NCBI GenBank assembly: GCA_910587195.1
Contig: CAJUKL010000011.1
Span: forward strand, 4,639 to 33,676
DNA length: 29,038 nt
Reading direction: 5' to 3'
DNA from: an uncultured Clostridia bacterium
GTDB taxonomy: Bacteria; Bacillota; Clostridia; Lachnospirales; Anaerotignaceae
The first letter of the stretch is position 1. Every line of letters starts with the position of its first letter. A program made the position numbers and the translations under genes. The notes beneath the pieces are model-generated. The model ran no database searches and was not told where the DNA came from. It was given only the letters and a program-made list of their open reading frames with translations. Positions 16,907-23,780 of the stretch are shown here, in pieces.

Positions 16907-16916
16907 CAAATGTATA
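16889..16916 (-). promoter_or_regulatory. Weak promoter for the sugar operon
   Basis: On the minus strand, TATAAT (16894-16889) lies 16 bp from a poor -35, TATACA (16916-16911). A good -10 with a weak -35 is typical of activator-dependent promoters, in keeping with the divergent AraC gene. It lies within the regulator's own promoter. Confidence 0.45.
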
Positions 16917-16949
16917 TGGATGTATGTGACTTCAATATTGACCATTCAC

Positions 16950-17063
16950 GCTACCTTTCTTGAAAGAAAGGTAGCAAAGAACTTTTGTGCGGTGCAAAAC
17001 GTCTGATGGACGTTTGTTCTACACCGACCAGAGCGAAGTATAGACCAAAGTGCTCAAGGTTTT
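16950..17063 (-). repeat. Interspersed mosaic repeat R4 (reverse orientation)
   Basis: Read on the minus strand, the element starts TAAAACCTTGAG, continues with the second module type (CTTCGCTCTGGTCGGTG, AACAAACGTCC) and a hairpin with GACGTTT/AAACGTC (16997-17015). It ends with CACAAAAGTTCTTTGC and hp3. Here hp3 is a near-perfect palindrome, GCTACCTTTCTT/AAGAAAGGTAGC (16950-16975). The CAAGGTTTTA end lies 8 bp before the AraC ribosome site. The whole element therefore falls in the predicted AraC 5' leader. Confidence 0.8.
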
Positions 17064-17083
17064 AAATTTTTAGGAGGAATACT

Positions 17084-17914
17084 ATGATAGACTATATTTT
17101 TTCAAATGATTTTTTTCGAAACATTGATGCAATGATTTATACTTGCGGCTATGAAAGCTGTACACCAGGTCATAGTTACGGCCCTATTTTGCGGAATGGC
17201 TATTTAATTCATTATGTCCTAAATGGCACAGGAATTTATAAAACAAGAGGAAAATTATTCCGACTAAAAAAAGGAGATGCCTTTTTAATTTGTCCAGATG
17301 AACTAATTTATTATGAGGCAGATATGTATTCTCCATGGACTTATACTTGGATTGGTATGCAAGGAATTAAAATAAAAGGATATTTACAAAGAACTTCCCT
17401 GTTTGAAAATCTTGTGGTACATTATGGAGATGACCAACAGCTAAAACTCTGCCATGAAAAAATGGCAGAAGCGGATAAACTTCCTAAAAATCGTGATTTA
17501 ATGCTGAATCGCATTTTATATGAGTATCTTTTTCTTTTAACTTGCAAGTTTCCAAGTGAACAAGATACAACGAATGAAAAAAAGTCAAACTATGTGGAAG
17601 AAGCATTGCAATTTATAGAGGAACATTATTGTGACCCGATTACAGTACAAGATGTTGCAGACCATTTAAACCTGAACCGTTCCTATTTGCATCGTATTTT
17701 TAAATCTTTTACAAATGTTTCGATACAAAGCTATTTGTTGGATTATAGAATACGACAGGCGTGTATTCTTTTAAAAGATACGGAAATGTCAATTCATGTC
17801 ATTTCACGTTCTGTAAGCTATGCTGACCCATTGTATTTCTCAAGACTGTTTCATCAAAAAATGGGAATGACACCTAGTAACTATCGAAAAAAGAATCAAA
17901 AAAAGGAGTGTTAA
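17084..17914 (+). CDS. AraC-family transcriptional regulator, probable sugar-operon activator
   Basis: A 276-residue protein. An N-terminal cupin-like domain (about 15-110, with LIHYVLNGTGIYKTRGKLFR and KKGDAFLICP) would sense a sugar. The C-terminal AraC DNA-binding domain (about 175-272) has the first helix-turn-helix at about 187-208 (VQDVADHLNLNRSYLHRIFK) and the second at about 236-258. It closes with the family signature SYADPLYFSRLFHQKMGMTP-SNYR. It resembles MsmR/RafR-type activators. Its divergent position, with a promoter overlapping that of the PTS-HAD-GH36-GH13 operon, makes it the likely activator of that operon; this is inference from context. AGGAGG precedes the ATG. hemW begins 1 bp after its stop and is probably co-transcribed. 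Confidence 0.93.
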   Translation: MIDYIFSNDFFRNIDAMIYTCGYESCTPGHSYGPILRNGYLIHYVLNGTGIYKTRGKLFRLKKGDAFLICPDELIYYEADMYSPWTYTWIGMQGIKIKGYLQRTSLFENLVVHYGDDQQLKLCHEKMAEADKLPKNRDLMLNRILYEYLFLLTCKFPSEQDTTNEKKSNYVEEALQFIEEHYCDPITVQDVADHLNLNRSYLHRIFKSFTNVSIQSYLLDYRIRQACILLKDTEMSIHVISRSVSYADPLYFSRLFHQKMGMTPSNYRKKNQKKEC

Positions 17915-17915
17915 T

Positions 17916-19043
17916 ATGCACAGCATTTATATCCATATTCCGTTTTGTATCAAAAAATGTTTTTATTGTGATTTTCTCTCTTTTGCTGGAAAACAAGCCT
18001 TATATGCCAATTATACAGATGCTTTAATTTTAGAACTTCAAAAAAAAGCTCCCCTTTTTCAGGGAGAATGTTTAAAAACTATTTTTTTTGGAGGCGGTAC
18101 GCCAACAATTTTACCAATTCCTTTGTTACAAAACATAATGAATGCTATTTTTAAATATTATACCGTTTCGCCCCATGCAGAAATTACAATAGAAGCAAAT
18201 CCAGGTACACTTTCCCCTCCTGTTTTAAAGGCACTTTATCAAATGGGATTTCAACGACTTAGTATTGGCTTGCAGGCTTGGCAGGATATTTTGTTACAAA
18301 AGCTTGGTAGAGTTCACACACTTTCTATGTTTTTGGAAAATTATTATCATGCACGAGAAGTTGGTTTTAAGAATATCAACATAGATATTATGTTTTCTTT
18401 GCCAGAGCAAACACAAGCACAATGGGAACAAACGCTTTATGAAGTTGCTGCATTACAGCCAGAACATATTTCAGCTTATAGCCTAATTATTGAAGAAGGT
18501 ACACCATTTTTTGAACTTTTTCAAAAAAATAAGCTTATACTGCCAGAGGAAGAACAAGATAGAAAAATGTACTATATGACAAAAGAAATTCTTGCAACTC
18601 ATGGTTATCATCCATATGAAATCTCTAATTTTTCTAAAAAAGACTATGAATGTCGCCATAACAAAGTATATTGGCAAACAAAACATTATTTAGGGTTTGG
18701 TTTGGGGGCACATTCCTATTATCAAAACAAGAGATTTCATAATCCTTATGACATCAAAAAATATATTGCTTCCAAAGGGAAAATATTAGCGGAGGATGTT
18801 GAAAATTTAACAATGACCGAATTACAAAGTGAGTTTATGTTTATGGGGTTACGTATGACAGAAGGAGTTTCCGCTACTACTTTTAAAAAACGCTTTGGTG
18901 TTTCGCTACAATCTGTTTATGGAAAACAGATAGAAATACTATTAAAACAAAATTTGTTGCAGCAAAAACAAGACCACTATTTTTTAACGGAACGAGGCAT
19001 TGATTTGAGTAACACTGTATTTTGCTATTTTTTAAAAGATTAA
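17916..19043 (+). CDS. hemW: Radical SAM protein HemW (heme chaperone / HemN-like)
   Basis: A 375-residue radical SAM protein, of HemW length. The 4Fe-4S cysteines are C11, C15 and C18 in the motif CIKKCFYCDF, preceded by IYIHIPF. The glycine-rich SAM contact is FFGGGTPTIL, and ITIEANPGTL and FQRLSIGLQAW follow as in the HemN/HemW family. The C-terminal part has YEISNF, NKVYWQTKHYLGFGLGAHSY and a winged-helix-like end (about 290-375). HemW is historically annotated as oxygen-independent coproporphyrinogen oxidase; in studied bacteria it binds heme and hands it to target proteins rather than acting as an oxidase. It starts 1 bp after the AraC stop, using a GGAG inside the AraC end. Its TAA stop is also the first three bases of repeat R5. 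Confidence 0.93.
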   Translation: MHSIYIHIPFCIKKCFYCDFLSFAGKQALYANYTDALILELQKKAPLFQGECLKTIFFGGGTPTILPIPLLQNIMNAIFKYYTVSPHAEITIEANPGTLSPPVLKALYQMGFQRLSIGLQAWQDILLQKLGRVHTLSMFLENYYHAREVGFKNINIDIMFSLPEQTQAQWEQTLYEVAALQPEHISAYSLIIEEGTPFFELFQKNKLILPEEEQDRKMYYMTKEILATHGYHPYEISNFSKKDYECRHNKVYWQTKHYLGFGLGAHSYYQNKRFHNPYDIKKYIASKGKILAEDVENLTMTELQSEFMFMGLRMTEGVSATTFKKRFGVSLQSVYGKQIEILLKQNLLQQKQDHYFLTERGIDLSNTVFCYFLKD

Positions 19044-19250
19044 AACCTTGAAACTTCGTTTCAAACTCTACAAGCTTTTTGAAAAAAGCTTGAACAAAAA
19101 CTTTATCTTTTACACACGATACAGAATGAAATTTTTAACGAATGGCGGTATGTTGTCGTTCATCTAAAGTAGCTATTCTACTCCAACACACAGCAGCAAA
19201 ACGAAGTTTTGCACAAAGTTCCTTCCTACCTTTCTTTCAAGAAAGTAAGT
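19041..19250 (+). repeat. Interspersed mosaic repeat R5 (hp0, hp1 and one full body)
   Basis: The element starts TAAAACCTTG on the hemW stop codon. Hairpin hp0 is TTGAAAC/GTTTCAA with a 3-nt loop (19048-19064). Palindrome hp1 CAAGCTTTTT/AAAAAGCTTG is at 19071-19092. The body of about 170 bp contains TTGTCGTTCATCTAAAG, hp2 and hp3 (CTTTCTT/AAGAAAG, 19230-19245). In this copy the outer hp3 pairs are partly broken. The element ends where the -35 of the next gene begins (19250). Confidence 0.9.
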
Positions 19251-19277
19251 TGATTTTGTAGAAAAAAGGTGTATAAT
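19250..19277 (+). promoter_or_regulatory. Promoter for nicotinate phosphoribosyltransferase, abutting R5
   Basis: TTGATT (19250-19255), a 16-bp spacer and TATAAT (19272-19277). The -35 begins on the last base of repeat R5, so the element's terminal hairpin sits directly upstream of the promoter. Confidence 0.65.
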
Positions 19278-19325
19278 AGAAAGTGTTACTATTTGTATAT
19301 CGTAAATAAGGAAAGAGGATTTCTC

Positions 19326-20780
19326 ATGGAAAAAAATGATTTAACACTTTTGACAGATTTATACCAACTGACAATGATGCAAGGCTATCAAGAAAAAGGA
19401 CTACAAAAGAAAATTGTAGTGTTTGACTTGTTTTACAGAAAAAATCCAAGCGGAAATGGTTATGCTATTGTGGCAGGCTTGGAGCAGGCAATCGAATATA
19501 TTAATCAGCTGCACTTTTCAAAACAAGACATTGACTATTTAAAAAGTTTAAATATTTTTTCAGATAATTTTATTGATTATTTAAAAGACTTCCATTTTAC
19601 TGGTGAAATTTATGCCATACCAGAAGGAACTGTTGTGTTTCCTCATGAACCTTTAATGCGTATTAAAGCCCCTATTATGGAAGCACAACTCATTGAAACA
19701 GCATTGTTAAACATTATTAATCATCAAAGTTTAATTGCAACAAAAGCCTCCCGTGTTGTTTGGGCAGCACAGGGCGACCCTATTATGGAATTTGGTTTGA
19801 GAAGGGCACAAGGTCCAGATGCAGGTACCTATGGCGCAAGAGCAGCAGTCATTGGTGGCTGTTGTGGCACTAGCAATGTTTTAACAGGAAAACTGTTTGA
19901 TGTGCCAGTAAAGGGAACTCATGCCCATAGTTGGGTAATGAGCTTTCCAGATGAATTGACCGCATTCCGCAAATATGCAGAACTATTTCCAAATGCTTGT
20001 ACGCTTCTTGTTGATACTTATAACACTTTAGAATCCGGTGTTCCAAATGCTATTAAAGTTTTTCAAGAAATGCGTGACAAAGGAATCGAATTAAAAAATT
20101 ATGGGATTCGTTTAGATAGTGGTGACTTGTCCTACCTTTCCAAGCAAGCAAAAAAAATGTTGGAAGATGCTGGTTTTGAAGATGCTGTCATCAGTGCCTC
20201 CAGTGATTTAGATGAGTACTTAATTGCAAACTTAAAGTTGCAAGGTGCCAGAATTGGACTTTGGGGTGTAGGCACAAAATTGATTACAAGTGATGATTGC
20301 CCTGCTTTTGGCGGTGTTTATAAATTGGCAGCAGAAAGTGATGAAAATGGAAACTTTATCCCTAAAATTAAATTGTCTAATAATGTGGAAAAAGTAACCA
20401 ACCCAGGCATTAAAAAAATAATTCGTATTTATGACAAACAAACCGGTAAAATGAAGGCAGATGTCATTGCTTTGGAAGAAGAAACTGTTGACGAAACAGA
20501 AGTATTGACGTTGTTTGATGACAGCGCAAAATGGAAACGCATGACATTACAACCAGGTACTTATACCACAAGAGAATTATTAGTACCTATCTTTAAAGAT
20601 GGAAATTGTGTTTATCAATCTCCAAAAGTTATGGAGATACAAGCATATTGCAATCAAGAAAAAGATACTTTGTGGGAAGAACATAAAAGAAATAAAAATC
20701 CTCATATTGTTCCAGTCGATTTATCTGAAAAATTGAGTGCATTAAAATCGAAATTAATTGAGGAAATGACAGTAAAATAA
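19326..20780 (+). CDS. pncB: Nicotinate phosphoribosyltransferase
   Basis: A 484-residue cytoplasmic enzyme joining nicotinate and PRPP to nicotinate mononucleotide in NAD salvage. The start at 19326 is preferred because AGAGG lies 7 nt upstream and the protein then opens with the family-typical LTLLTDLYQLTMMQGY. Key segments are FDLFYRKNPSGNGYAIVAGL, EFGLRRAQGPDAGTYGARAA (about 155-174), KGTHAHSWVMSFPDE (about 196-210, holding the histidine region phosphorylated in this family), RLDSGDLSYLSKQAKKML and a closing YCNQEKDTLWEEHKR. The length matches the roughly 480-residue Gram-positive form rather than the shorter PncB of enterobacteria. Monocistronic between repeats R5 and R6. Confidence 0.95.
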   Translation: MEKNDLTLLTDLYQLTMMQGYQEKGLQKKIVVFDLFYRKNPSGNGYAIVAGLEQAIEYINQLHFSKQDIDYLKSLNIFSDNFIDYLKDFHFTGEIYAIPEGTVVFPHEPLMRIKAPIMEAQLIETALLNIINHQSLIATKASRVVWAAQGDPIMEFGLRRAQGPDAGTYGARAAVIGGCCGTSNVLTGKLFDVPVKGTHAHSWVMSFPDELTAFRKYAELFPNACTLLVDTYNTLESGVPNAIKVFQEMRDKGIELKNYGIRLDSGDLSYLSKQAKKMLEDAGFEDAVISASSDLDEYLIANLKLQGARIGLWGVGTKLITSDDCPAFGGVYKLAAESDENGNFIPKIKLSNNVEKVTNPGIKKIIRIYDKQTGKMKADVIALEEETVDETEVLTLFDDSAKWKRMTLQPGTYTTRELLVPIFKDGNCVYQSPKVMEIQAYCNQEKDTLWEEHKRNKNPHIVPVDLSEKLSALKSKLIEEMTVK

Positions 20781-20790
20781 AAAAACAGCT

Positions 20791-20998
20791 TATTATGAAC
20801 TTAATAAAAGGCAGAAGTTCTTGGAGGAACTTTTAAAAGTTCCTCCAAAGTTTACGCTTCGGTCGGCTCTAAACGAACGTCCACTGAACGTTCAGAACCA
20901 CTTCAAAAACACGCTTACAAGTGTAAAAACCTTGAAACTTCGTTTCAAACTCTACAAGCTTTTTGAAAAAAACTTGACCAAAAACTTTTTCTTTTGCA
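20791..20998 (+). repeat. Interspersed mosaic repeat R6 with an internal 48-bp module
   Basis: The leader TGAACTTAATAAAAGGC is followed by a perfect 28-bp palindrome (20821-20848; arm TTGGAGGAACTTTT). The stretch 20850-20897 (48 bp, containing CGCTTCGGTCGGCTCTAAAC and the stem GAACGT/ACGTTC) interrupts an arrangement that is continuous in R3: TCCAAA then CCACTTCAAAAACACG. Next come hp0 TTGAAAC/GTTTCAA (20932-20948), a slightly mismatched hp1 and the body start GACCAAAAACTTTTTC, which stops after about 20 bp. It follows pncB by about 11 bp, in sense. An open frame across 20821-21117 is not considered a gene. Confidence 0.87.
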
Positions 20999-21051
20999 TA
21001 CAAAATAAAAAAATTATTGAAGAAATGAATATTTTACAATTTTTATGCGGT

Positions 21052-21074
21052 TGCCCTTTGAGAGGGCATTTTTT
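21052..21074 (+). terminator. Terminator upstream of proB
   Basis: TGCCCT (21052-21057) and AGGGCA (21063-21068) form a stem with a 5-nt loop, followed by six T. It ends pncB read-through just before the proB promoter. Confidence 0.82.
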
Positions 21075-21075
21075 A

Positions 21076-21104
21076 TTGCACAAATATACCATTTGTAGTA
21101 GAAT
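21076..21104 (+). promoter_or_regulatory. Promoter for proB
   Basis: TTGCAC (21076-21081), a 17-bp spacer and TAGAAT (21099-21104), immediately after the terminator. The leader would be about 27 nt, too short for a riboswitch. Confidence 0.75.
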
Positions 21105-21137
21105 AACAGTCAAATAATAACAAAGAGGAGAAAAATA

Positions 21138-21932
21138 ATGAGGGAAACATTAAAACAAAGTAAAAGAATTGTAGTAAAAGTAGGTACTTCCACATTGACC
21201 TACGAAAATGGTCGTTTAAATTTAAAATGTATTGAGCGTATGGCTTGGGTATTATCTGACCTAGTAAATCAAGGAAAAGAAGTCGTACTTGTTACATCAG
21301 GTGCAATTGGTGTTGGTGCTGCAAGACTTGCTTTTTCTGAAAGACCAAAGGAAATGAAAAAGAAACAGGCTGCTGCAGCAGTAGGACAGGCTGTCTTAAT
21401 ACAGATTTATCAAAATTTTTTTAAAGAATATAATCAGGCGATTGCGCAAATATTATTGACAAAAGAAGAAATACAAAATGAAGAAAGGCGAAATAATACA
21501 TTAAATACCTTGCATACTTTACTGAAATTAGGAATCGTTCCAATTATCAATGCAAATGATACCATTTCCACTTATGAAATTGAATTTAGTGATAATGACA
21601 ATCTTTCTGCTATGGTAGCAGAGATGATAGAAGCAGATTTATTGATACTTTTAACAGACATTGATGGACTCTATGACAAAGACCCCAGAATACATGCTGA
21701 TGCCAAAAGAATTTCTTATATTCCGGAAGTTACAGAGCAAATTCACAAAATGGCAGGACAAAAAGGCTCTAAATTTAGTGTAGGTGGTATGGCAACAAAA
21801 GTACAAGCAGCAGAAATTTGTCAAAAAGCAGGTGTCAATATGGTTGTTGCAGCAGGAAATGAACCAACAATCATACACAAAATTATAGATGGTGAAGATG
21901 TAGGTACATTTTTCGAGGGAAAAAAGAAATGA
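21138..21932 (+). CDS. proB: Glutamate 5-kinase, short form without PUA domain
   Basis: A 264-residue amino-acid kinase that makes glutamyl-5-phosphate, the first step of proline synthesis. It has RIVVKVGTSTLTYENGRLN at the start, VVLVTSGAIGVGAARL (phosphate and glutamate site), PIINANDTISTYEIEFSDND, LLILLTDIDGLYDKDP and KFSVGGMATKVQAAEI. It ends after the kinase domain: the C-terminal PUA domain of the roughly 365-residue E. coli and B. subtilis enzymes is absent, a form known in other Clostridia. GAGGAG precedes the ATG. Its usual partner proA does not follow; instead the cyclo-ligase gene overlaps it by 4 bp. Confidence 0.95.
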   Translation: MRETLKQSKRIVVKVGTSTLTYENGRLNLKCIERMAWVLSDLVNQGKEVVLVTSGAIGVGAARLAFSERPKEMKKKQAAAAVGQAVLIQIYQNFFKEYNQAIAQILLTKEEIQNEERRNNTLNTLHTLLKLGIVPIINANDTISTYEIEFSDNDNLSAMVAEMIEADLLILLTDIDGLYDKDPRIHADAKRISYIPEVTEQIHKMAGQKGSKFSVGGMATKVQAAEICQKAGVNMVVAAGNEPTIIHKIIDGEDVGTFFEGKKK

Positions 21933-22495
21933 AAAAACAAGATATTCGAAAAAATATGTTAACCATTAGAAATGCTATGCCAGAACAACAAACAAAAAAT
22001 AACAGTGCCTTGATGTGGCAGCATTTAACAAAAACTGAAATCTATCAAAAATCAGATATTCTTTTTACTTATGTTTCTATTCACAAGGAAGCGGAAACCA
22101 CATCATTTTTTAAACAGGTTTGGGAAGATGGGAAAAAAATTGCCGTTCCTATCACAGAAAAAAATAGAAAAATGGATTTTGTATTTTTAAATGCTTTTGA
22201 GGAATTGACGCAAAAAAAATGGGGGATTCCGGAACCTGAAAAATCAAAAAGTACCATTGCCCTCCCTACAAAAAAAAGTATTTTTCTTGTACCAGCAATA
22301 GCAATAGATAACAAAGGTGGGCGAATTGGTTATGGTGGTGGATATTATGATACTTATTTTGCAAAAATAAAAAATGGTTTTAAAATAGGGTTTGTTTTTG
22401 CTGCGCAGATAGTTGAAAATCTGGAAATGGAGGATACTGATATTTTATTAGACGGTGTTATTACAGAAAAAGGATTTTATTTTTTTGAAAATTGA
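21929..22495 (+). CDS. 5-formyltetrahydrofolate cyclo-ligase
   Basis: A 188-residue enzyme that uses ATP to convert 5-formyl-THF to 5,10-methenyl-THF, returning a storage or inhibitory folate to the one-carbon pool. The N-terminal KKQDIRKNMLTIRNAM has the basic ATP-contacting residues. Middle segments are ILFTYVSIHKEAETTSFF and KKIAVPITE. The signature LVPAIAIDNKGGRIGYGGGY-YDTYF carries the glycine-rich phosphate loop. Length is normal (180-200). The ATG overlaps the proB TGA as ATGA, indicating translational coupling. A functional link to proline synthesis is not obvious. Its TGA stop lies inside the -35 box of the next promoter. Confidence 0.93.
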   Translation: MKKQDIRKNMLTIRNAMPEQQTKNNSALMWQHLTKTEIYQKSDILFTYVSIHKEAETTSFFKQVWEDGKKIAVPITEKNRKMDFVFLNAFEELTQKKWGIPEPEKSKSTIALPTKKSIFLVPAIAIDNKGGRIGYGGGYYDTYFAKIKNGFKIGFVFAAQIVENLEMEDTDILLDGVITEKGFYFFEN

Positions 22496-22520
22496 CAAAA
22501 AAAGGATTTTTTTGTATAGA
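22492..22520 (+). promoter_or_regulatory. Promoter for the PurC-like gene
   Basis: TTGACA (22492-22497), a 17-bp spacer and TATAGA (22515-22520). The -35 overlaps the stop codon of the cyclo-ligase gene. Confidence 0.7.
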
Positions 22521-22577
22521 CACCACATATTTTCAATGCTATACTACAACTATATCAAATTTTAGGAGGAATTTTGC

Positions 22578-23255
22578 ATGACAAAAGTATATCAAGGTAA
22601 AACAAAAGATGTATACAAATTAGATAACGGAAATTTTCAGCTTTTATTTAAAGATGATGTTACAGGAGAAAATGGTGTATTTGACCCAGGTGCAAATACA
22701 GTAGGTTTATCTATTGAAGGAATTGGAAAAGAAAATTTAAAAACAAGTGTTTATTTTTTTGAAATATTAAAAAAGGCAGGCATCAAAACACATTATGTCA
22801 ATGCAGATGTAGGTGCTTCCACAATGGAAGTTTTGCCAGCAAAAGTATTTGGAAAGGGATTAGAAATTATTTGTCGCTTTAAAGCAACTGGAAGTTTTAT
22901 CCGCCGTTATGGTAATTATATAGAAGATGGTACTCCTTTAGATGCTTATGTTGAAATCACTTGCAAAGATGATGGCAGAGGTGACCCATTGATTACAAAA
23001 GAAGGGTTACAAGCATTAAATATTATGACAGCAAAACAATTTGATGACATTACCACAGAAACAAAGCAAATTTGTACCATTATCAAAGATACTTTAGCAC
23101 AAAAAGGATTAGACCTTTACGACATTAAATTAGAATTTGGTTACTACAACGATGAAGTTATATTGATTGATGAAATTGCTTCTGGAAATATGCGTGTTTA
23201 TAAAGATGGTAACATTGTAGACCCAATTGATTTAACAAAAATGATATTAGCATAA
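22578..23255 (+). CDS. SAICAR synthetase (PurC) family protein, divergent
   Basis: A 225-residue protein of the PurC fold. PurC joins CAIR and aspartate with ATP to give SAICAR in purine synthesis. Matches include VYQGKTKDVY (4-13), the nucleotide loop LFKDDVTGENG (23-33), AGIKTHY (67-73), ICRFKATGSFIRRYG (98-112), VEITCKDDGRGDPLI (125-139) and DIKLEFGYYNDEVILIDEI (182-200). After DEI the family normally reads SPDxxRLWD and later DKxxFR; here it reads ASGNMRVYKDGNIVDP and no DKxxFR follows. The region that completes the substrate pocket is therefore altered. It is a single-gene unit with its own promoter and AGGAGG, not part of a pur operon. It could be a Clostridia-type PurC or a paralogue with a changed substrate; membership of the family is firm, the reaction less so. 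Confidence 0.8.
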   Translation: MTKVYQGKTKDVYKLDNGNFQLLFKDDVTGENGVFDPGANTVGLSIEGIGKENLKTSVYFFEILKKAGIKTHYVNADVGASTMEVLPAKVFGKGLEIICRFKATGSFIRRYGNYIEDGTPLDAYVEITCKDDGRGDPLITKEGLQALNIMTAKQFDDITTETKQICTIIKDTLAQKGLDLYDIKLEFGYYNDEVILIDEIASGNMRVYKDGNIVDPIDLTKMILA

Positions 23256-23404
23256 TGACAATGAATAACATACATTAGTAAGAGTAGAAGATATGGAATA
23301 ATTATTTTATAGTTTTTATTATTATTCTTATCAAGTGCTTTTAGAATATAAAGAAGGATTCCAAAAGATAGAGAAGGAACAAGCATATCAAAATTTATTA
23401 TAAG

Positions 23405-23429
23405 AAAGGAGAACGAAAGTTCTCCTTTT
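23405..23429 (+). terminator. Terminator between PurC-like gene and the converging zinc-ribbon gene
   Basis: AAAGGAGAAC (23405-23414) and GTTCTCCTTT (23419-23428) form a 10-bp stem with a GAAA loop. It carries T residues on both strands' 3' sides, so it can act in both directions. It lies 150 bp after the PurC-like stop; 23256-23404 is AT-rich and nothing recognisable was seen there. Confidence 0.75.
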
Positions 23430-23446
23430 AGTCTGTCAATAAAGTC

Positions 23447-23560
23447 AAAACCTTGGGCGTTGCCCAGTCTACGCTTCGCTCCGGTCGGTTCTAAACGAAC
23501 GTCCAATAAACATTCTGCACCAACCGAAATAAAAGTTGGGCAAAAGTTCTCAAGGTTTTA
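23447..23560. repeat. Interspersed repeat R7: MITE-like long imperfect palindrome
   Basis: It is bounded by 9-bp inverted ends, AAAACCTTG (23447-23455) and CAAGGTTTT (23551-23559). Inside are hp0 TGGGC/GCCCA (23454-23466), the second module type (TCTACGCTTCGCTCCGGTCG, AAACGAACGTCC) and then an inverted, diverged version of the same sequence (TTCTGCACCAACCG, AAAAGTTCTCAAGG). The two halves can fold over most of 113 bp. Its last base pair completes TAAAACCTTG on the minus strand, whose TAA is the stop of the zinc-ribbon gene. Confidence 0.8.
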
Positions 23561-23773
23561 TTTTAATTTTTCAGGATTTTTTACATAAGGTTCTAAATAG
23601 CCACATTTTGGACAAACAGCAAAATAAATTGGAAGTTCATCTCCCCAGCCTATTCCTTCCTTATATACATAATAATCTTGCTTATGAGTAAAAAGGGCAC
23701 CTGTTCCTTCATAAATTTTCAAACTACATTCTAGTATCATTGTTTCGTTGCAACGAGGACATTTTTTTTCCAT
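23558..23773 (-). CDS. Small zinc-ribbon protein, function unknown
   Basis: A 71-residue protein with two cysteine pairs, CPRC at 5-8 and CPKC at 54-57. Together they form a zinc-ribbon-like site around a tyrosine-rich middle (YEGTGALFTHKQDYYVYKEG). No signal peptide or membrane segment. It follows exoA by 7 bp and has no clear ribosome site (GGTAGTG only), so its translation is probably coupled to exoA. Many such small zinc ribbons in Firmicutes are uncharacterised. The stop codon is supplied by the TAAAACCTTG end of repeat R7. Confidence 0.75.
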   Translation of the reverse strand: MEKKCPRCNETMILECSLKIYEGTGALFTHKQDYYVYKEGIGWGDELPIYFAVCPKCGYLEPYVKNPEKLK

Positions 23774-23780
23774 AAAATCA

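Noticed and set aside
20821..21117. 98-codon open frame starting on a GGAGG-containing sequence
   Set aside because: It runs through repeat R6 palindromes and a terminator, has repeat-derived composition and no protein similarity. The GGAGG is part of a perfect inverted repeat.
23198..23506. 102-codon minus-strand open frame after the PurC-like gene
   Set aside because: It overlaps the PurC-like 3' end, a terminator hairpin and repeat R7, and has no convincing ribosome site or family features.
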